From CAVSRC01 sp963750065 (GTDB taxonomy: Bacteria > Pseudomonadota > Alphaproteobacteria > Rhizobiales > Kaistiaceae), in contig CAVVPK010000036.1 in the NCBI GenBank assembly GCA_963750065.1, forward strand, positions 1 to 64,000: 64,000 bases of DNA. Direction: 5' to 3'. Position 1 is the stretch's first letter, and each line of letters starts with the position of its first letter. Below are positions 61,601-64,000 of the stretch, piece by piece. The notes under the pieces are model-generated. The model saw nothing but the letters and a program-made list of their open reading frames with translations, did no database searches and was not told where the DNA came from. Position numbers and translations under genes: made by a program.

Positions 61601-61735
61601 AACCGCAATCACAGCCATGACGGCAAGGACCAGCGTCGTGACGAGGTAGGCCACGCGGACCTGGCTCTCGCGCAGCAGGCCGAGAGCGAAGGCCCCGCCG
61701 AGCCCGACGACGATGAGGAAGAGGGCGCTTACCAT
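58610..61735 (-). CDS. Fused double antiporter-like proton-pump subunit (MbxH + MbxH')
   Basis: A single 1041-residue polypeptide with two complete Mrp/NuoLMN antiporter modules. The first (about 1-480) has Glu137 (FVFVELIVIAS), Lys218 (LELKPFP), Lys333 (THAVAKAGLF) and SSVGQIGL. The second (about 500-1041) has Glu564 (AAWEVLTVGSY), Lys639 (GFMTKTASIG), WLPGAHAEAETDVSP, SSISQLGY and Lys759 (HYLYKSMLF). Both modules keep the TM5 Glu and TM7 Lys needed for pumping. The reading frame is continuous, so the fusion is not an artefact of calling. The ATG at 61735 was chosen; the frame upstream overlaps the MrpC-like gene and is unconserved. Confidence 0.92.
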   Translation of the reverse strand: MVSALFLIVVGLGGAFALGLLRESQVRVAYLVTTLVLAVMAVIAVSWTVALAIGAATSVDITTAGTPPPFAINLRIGLVEAALLSVITIVGFLSALAMRDALIERGQRAMAVLLVLIMALSGLVMTRDVFNLFVFVELIVIASAGLVLLSADGRAIAAGFKYLIVAQVISVLLLIGIIFTYHANGSLNIDDIAAQPMAFQGASLALFLVLIALLLELKPFPANGWALDIYELAHPGFSALFSAASGTAALFAADKLFAAAGPAWLPLATGVGLLTFLGANVLALSQQNDRRLLGYSSVGQIGLVLAIIGQRDILGDNYLFVAGGILVTHAVAKAGLFWLSDFVRGRTLTDWAALRAQPVLIFAFVSFIAMLVGLPPFPGFYAKWSLAHALVSADRLPVLALILGGALIEAGYMFRWFGYALKREAGAPPDVALFKIVPALAALVAGWALGFVWGALSGNLNLLTAIPVLFALAFLPLDVLPARIKNVIAIAGLVAWFAFRAPTYDPFHVLFAVIMLLGGAIIFLASFNEGGRRVGFYPSAMLMYAGLALLLEAQTSFTFFAAWEVLTVGSYFLILRGKLSEPHALSYILFSLGGAFALLAGFAMAAGGVQPFALDGLKAVPAAVAPFVFILLALGFMTKTASIGLHIWLPGAHAEAETDVSPMVSGILLKAGLFGLWLLLTHMGHQRLYGYDLTHALVWIGALSAFIGAVLAAFQEDAKRLLAYSSISQLGYAVFGLGLMTHLGWILALLFVVNHYLYKSMLFLSVGGVYKRTHTKLMYKMGGLITLMPITFVAVLVGIIAMSGVPPLSGFGGRWLFYQAILDGGQKLPLILIFMTGPIAFLYLFRLIHTIFLGQLHDEHRKLKEAPFWLLVPQVVYVAALIGFAVLPGMVLHRVNGYLDTFFNDQPLVWTGRVVTSAYGVWNPVAVMLVTIGLFVTVLAFLVAMNHNAQWVKQFNIVFSGERPFKPQTTHFAWNFFAPYRKAMGFVEAPIVTSFWNGVTDSLAGTAEFGRRLYTGNGQTYAVQVLFFVIAVYLIAMGGVK

Positions 61736-62082
61736 TTCAGGTCTCTGAAGTCGGAGATGTCGAGGCTGCGGCCCTTGCAGAAGAGCTGGTAGGCATAGGC
61801 CAGCATCAGCGCGGTGATCCCGAGCCCGATGACGATTGCGGTGAGCACGAGGGCCTGCGGCACCGGATCGATGATCCTCTGGGCAGCGTCGGCCGGCGCG
61901 ATCGTGTCGAGGATCGGCGCCGTGCGGCCCGGGAGCACGCCAACCGCGACAAGCACGACATTGACCCCGGTATCGGCCACGGTGAACCCAATGATCATGC
62001 GGATGATGTCGCGGTTGGTTAGCGCCCCGTAGAGGCCCATGAGAATGAGGACGAAGCCGGTGGCGAGCGCGATCTGGATCAT
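61729..62082 (-). CDS. MrpC/NuoK-like subunit
   Basis: A 117-residue protein with three transmembrane helices of the NuoK/MnhC family: LILMGLYGALTNRDIIRMIIGF, GVNVVLVAVG, and QALVLTAIVIGLGITALMLAYAYQLF, the last with the conserved Pro-Gln-Ala-Leu-x-Leu-Thr-Ala-Ile-Val-Ile motif. Overlaps both neighbours by a few bases. Confidence 0.92.
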   Translation of the reverse strand: MIQIALATGFVLILMGLYGALTNRDIIRMIIGFTVADTGVNVVLVAVGVLPGRTAPILDTIAPADAAQRIIDPVPQALVLTAIVIGLGITALMLAYAYQLFCKGRSLDISDFRDLKW

Positions 62083-62786
62083 GCTGCGTCCCCCGTTTCT
62101 TCGAAGCTCTCAAGGATCGAGGAGAACTCGGCTCCCACCTTGAGACCGATCAGCACGTAGATGAGCGGGATGGCACCGGCCGACAGCAGGCTGCCGAGAT
62201 GCCCCAGCGGCAGGAAGCGGTTGTCGAGGAACCCGCCCGCCAATGCCATGCCGGCAAGCCCGATCAGCACGTAGAACAAGCCGGAGCCGCTTTCGGTGCG
62301 GGAAATGATCCCGTGACTGAAGCGCCGGTCGGGATCGGCGAGCAGCATCAGGAGCACGCCGGAGGCGAGCACCGCCCCGCCCTGGAAGCCGCCGCCGGGG
62401 GTCAGATGCCCGTTGACGAAGACATAGGCGCCGAAGAGCACGATCAGCGGCACCAAGAGCCGCGCCCCGGTGGTCAGCAGCTCGCCGGACGGCAGAACGC
62501 CGGAACCGGGTGCGCAGCGTTGCCCGCGCACCTGGCTCAGCACCATGCCGATGATGGCCGCGGCGAGAAACAGCACCGTCACCTCGCCCAGCGTGTCGAG
62601 GCCGCGATAGGTGACGACGATGGCAGCGACGATGTTCTGGGCGCCGACGTCACCGGCGGTGTGCTGAGCGTAGTAGAGCGCCGAGCGGTTGAGGCTCTCG
62701 TCGGGCGCGTAGCCGGTGATGAGCACGAAGAAGGCGCCGCCGAGCAGCCCCAGCAGCACGAGGACGATGGCGTGGCGCGGGCTCAT
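62079..62786 (-). CDS. Fused MbhE-MrpB subunit
   Basis: A 235-residue membrane protein. Residues 1-85 are an MbhE-like segment with SALYYAQHTAGDVGAQNIVAAIVVTYRGLDTLGEVTVLF, the pattern of hydrogenase subunit E. Residues 105-235 are a full MnhB domain (GARLLVPLIVLFGAYVFVNGHLTPGGGFQGGAVLASG). The same fusion is described for archaeal MBS (MbsE), as I recall. The ATG at 62786 overlaps the preceding stop (ATGA). Confidence 0.9.
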   Translation of the reverse strand: MSPRHAIVLVLLGLLGGAFFVLITGYAPDESLNRSALYYAQHTAGDVGAQNIVAAIVVTYRGLDTLGEVTVLFLAAAIIGMVLSQVRGQRCAPGSGVLPSGELLTTGARLLVPLIVLFGAYVFVNGHLTPGGGFQGGAVLASGVLLMLLADPDRRFSHGIISRTESGSGLFYVLIGLAGMALAGGFLDNRFLPLGHLGSLLSAGAIPLIYVLIGLKVGAEFSSILESFEETGDAA

Positions 62787-63037
62787 GAGCGGTTCTCCCG
62801 GCGCATGCGCCCAAGCACGAACAGGAAGAGGAAGGTGGTGAGCCCCGATCCGATCGCCGCCTCGGTCATCGCCACATCGGGCGCGAACAGCAGCAGGAAC
62901 AGCACCGAGGCGAACAGGCTGACGAGCCCGGCGGCAAGCACTGCGGTGACCCGCTGCGGGGTGAACAGCGCCACCGCCGCCACGCCGATCATCGCGGCGG
63001 CCAGAAGAACGCTCATCGGCAGAACAAGCGCGCTCAT
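62783..63037 (-). CDS. MbhD-like subunit (DUF4040)
   Basis: An 84-residue protein with three hydrophobic helices and the DUF4040 pattern ALFTPQRVTAVLAAGLVSLFASVLFLLLFAPDVAMTEAAIGSGLTT, with the invariant PDVAMTEAAIG. In Mrp antiporters this domain is the C-terminal part of MrpA; here it is separate, as in Mbh/MBX. Overlaps MrpG-like and MbhE-MrpB genes. Confidence 0.9.
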   Translation of the reverse strand: MSALVLPMSVLLAAAMIGVAAVALFTPQRVTAVLAAGLVSLFASVLFLLLFAPDVAMTEAAIGSGLTTFLFLFVLGRMRRENRS

Positions 63038-63366
63038 GCGAGGTCTTCTCCGTCTTCGGCCAGCTTGTCGGCATACGCCACCGGCACGATGCGTGCGCGG
63101 TGCGCCGCTCGGGCGAGGAACTGGCTCGACAGGGGGTTGGTGAACATCACGAACAGCACGATCAGCAGCAGCTTGATCGACCAGCCGGGCGCGAGAAGCG
63201 CCGCACCGAGCAGCGTCAGCAGCGTGCCGAGCGTGGTCGCCTTGGTGCCCGCCTGGATGCGTGTGTAGGTGTCGGGCATGCGGTAGAGCCCGAGGCCGCC
63301 GAGCAGCAGGAACAGCGTTCCGGCAAACAGCGACAGGGCACCCAGAATGGTGAGAAGGCCGCTCAT
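63034..63366 (-). CDS. MrpG-like subunit
   Basis: A 110-residue protein of the MnhG/MrpG family with three transmembrane helices and the signature GLYRMPDTYTRIQAGTKATTLGTLLTLLGAALL, continuing into FVMFTNPLSSQFLARAA. A single subunit as in Mbh and MBX. Overlaps the MrpF-like gene by four bases. Confidence 0.94.
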   Translation of the reverse strand: MSGLLTILGALSLFAGTLFLLLGGLGLYRMPDTYTRIQAGTKATTLGTLLTLLGAALLAPGWSIKLLLIVLFVMFTNPLSSQFLARAAHRARIVPVAYADKLAEDGEDLA

Positions 63367-63626
63367 TGTTCGCCTCCCTCGAGATAGCGCGCGGCGACGA
63401 TCACGCCGAGGAAGGACAAGAGCGCATAGACCAGCGCCACATCGAGATAGATCTCGCGGCCCGAGGCGAGCGCGGCAAGCACGATGCCGGTCACCGAGAT
63501 GATGGTGAGCACATCGAACGCCACCACGCGGTCGACGGCGTGCGGGCCGGCGACGAAGCGATAGAGCGCGAGAAGAAAGGCCGCCGCGGCCGCGAACCCG
63601 GCAAGGGTCAGCAACAGATCAGCCAT
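63363..63626 (-). CDS. MrpF-like subunit
   Basis: An 87-residue protein of the MnhF family, three helices, with the signature VAGPHAVDRVVAFDVLTIISVTGIVLAAL and YLDVALVYALLSFLGVIVAARYLE. The ATG at 63626 overlaps the end of the MrpE-like gene; a longer frame to 63701 adds unconserved residues. Confidence 0.93.
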   Translation of the reverse strand: MADLLLTLAGFAAAAAFLLALYRFVAGPHAVDRVVAFDVLTIISVTGIVLAALASGREIYLDVALVYALLSFLGVIVAARYLEGGEQ

Positions 63627-64000
63627 ACATGACCTCCAGATAGCGTTCGAAGCCGGCGGCGATGGCGCGCGTGGCCGCGTCGACTTCGGTGGCCTCGGCA
63701 ACGACCCAGTGGATGTAGAGCCACTCGCCCTTCATCTCGACCGACAGCGTTCCGGGCGTGAGTGTGATGGAATTGGCCAGAAGCAGCCGGGCGACCGGGT
63801 TCTTCAGCCCGGTGCGCACGCGCACGATCGCCGGCCTGACCGGCAGGCTGGGCTTCAGCACCAGCGTGGCCATGGCCAGGTTCGCCTTGATCAGTTCCTT
63901 GAGGAAATAGGCAATGTAGGCGAGCGTGGCAGCGGCCGAGGCGGCCGTGAAGCGGTAGCCGGAGAGGTAGGACAGGTTGGCGGACAGCGTCAGCGCCACC
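63619..64000 (-). CDS. MrpE-like subunit, cut by the window edge
   Basis: The C-terminal ~126 residues of an MnhE-family protein, recognisable by LIKANLAMATLVLKPSLPVRPAIVRVRTGL, LLANSITLTPGTLSVEMKGEWLYIHWV. MrpE proteins are about 160 residues, so the N-terminus probably lies past the right edge; the GTG at 63999 may be internal. It is the first gene visible of the operon. Confidence 0.85.
   Translation of the reverse strand, partial: VALTLSANLSYLSGYRFTAASAAATLAYIAYFLKELIKANLAMATLVLKPSLPVRPAIVRVRTGLKNPVARLLLANSITLTPGTLSVEMKGEWLYIHWVVAEATEVDAATRAIAAGFERYLEVMYG

Noticed and set aside
61729..64000. Stand-alone Mrp/Mnh sodium-proton antiporter
   Set aside because: MrpA is split, MrpB is fused to an MbhE segment, and the operon continues without gaps into redox subunits.

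Overview
The window is GC-rich chromosomal DNA of an alphaproteobacterium, most likely order Hyphomicrobiales (Rhizobiales). The main evidence is the set of cell-cycle and lineage markers it carries: sciP (DUF1153), pleD-divK, ctrA beside fliJ, chpT, a DUF3572 gene, eipA (DUF1134), and the order pyrB - pyrC-like - plsY - dprA - topA - rnr - DUF983 - rpmG. I cannot name the genus from sequence alone.

Layout. 1-10.9 kb: tRNA-Met, glmM, a sulfotransferase, an amino-sugar kinase, a PmtA-like methyltransferase, mnmA, sciP, a metallo-beta-lactamase-fold hydrolase, ruvX, an aldo/keto reductase, a 0.76-kb repeat-rich gap and aidB. 11-25.8 kb: the pyrimidine/phospholipid/DNA-processing block, in which dprA is destroyed. 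Only its first ~30 codons and its last ~200 codons remain. Between them lies a 4.75-kb foreign island with a frameshifted IS1595-type transposase, a DUF6471 gene, a frameshifted membrane protein, an unknown 294-residue protein and an intact IS3-type element. 26-33.9 kb: a control block for the CtrA circuit (PleD, DivK, CtrA, an orphan receiver, ChpT, the CtrA-linked envelope protein EipA), with FliJ beside ctrA. 34-38 kb: a membrane-anchored coiled-coil protein, then a coupled metallopeptidase/ATP-grasp ligase pair. 38-43.7 kb: a sugar-catabolism locus (epimerase, lactonase, SDR, broken P-loop kinase) divergent from a LysR regulator with a clear inverted-repeat operator, then a hydroxypyruvate-isomerase-like gene. 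43.9-52.6 kb: a NosD-like beta-helix protein, a three-gene operon of unknown function ending in a pilin-like protein, a sugar or nucleoside kinase, an SDR, UspA, an LprI-like protein, nagK-like and cutC. 52.7-53.0 kb: an orphan attenuator-like leader with its own small ORF and terminator.

53-64 kb (minus strand, running off the right edge): the most striking locus. Thirteen tightly overlapping genes encode an energy-converting membrane complex whose order and content match archaeal MBX/MBS complexes, not standard complex I: MrpE, F, G, an MbhD-like subunit, a fused MbhE-MrpB subunit, MrpC, two antiporter-type pumps fused in one 1041-residue polypeptide, NuoH-, NuoB-, NuoC- and NuoD-like subunits, and a NuoI-type ferredoxin fused to a GltD-type FAD/NAD(P)H oxidoreductase. 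A ferritin-like protein closes the operon. The NuoB-like subunit has only three of the four cluster cysteines, and the NuoD-like subunit keeps an N-terminal CxxC but has no C-terminal one. No NuoE, F or G genes are present in the window. The inference is an ion-pumping complex fed by NAD(P)H through the GltD module, with an electron acceptor that is probably neither protons nor a conventionally bound quinone.
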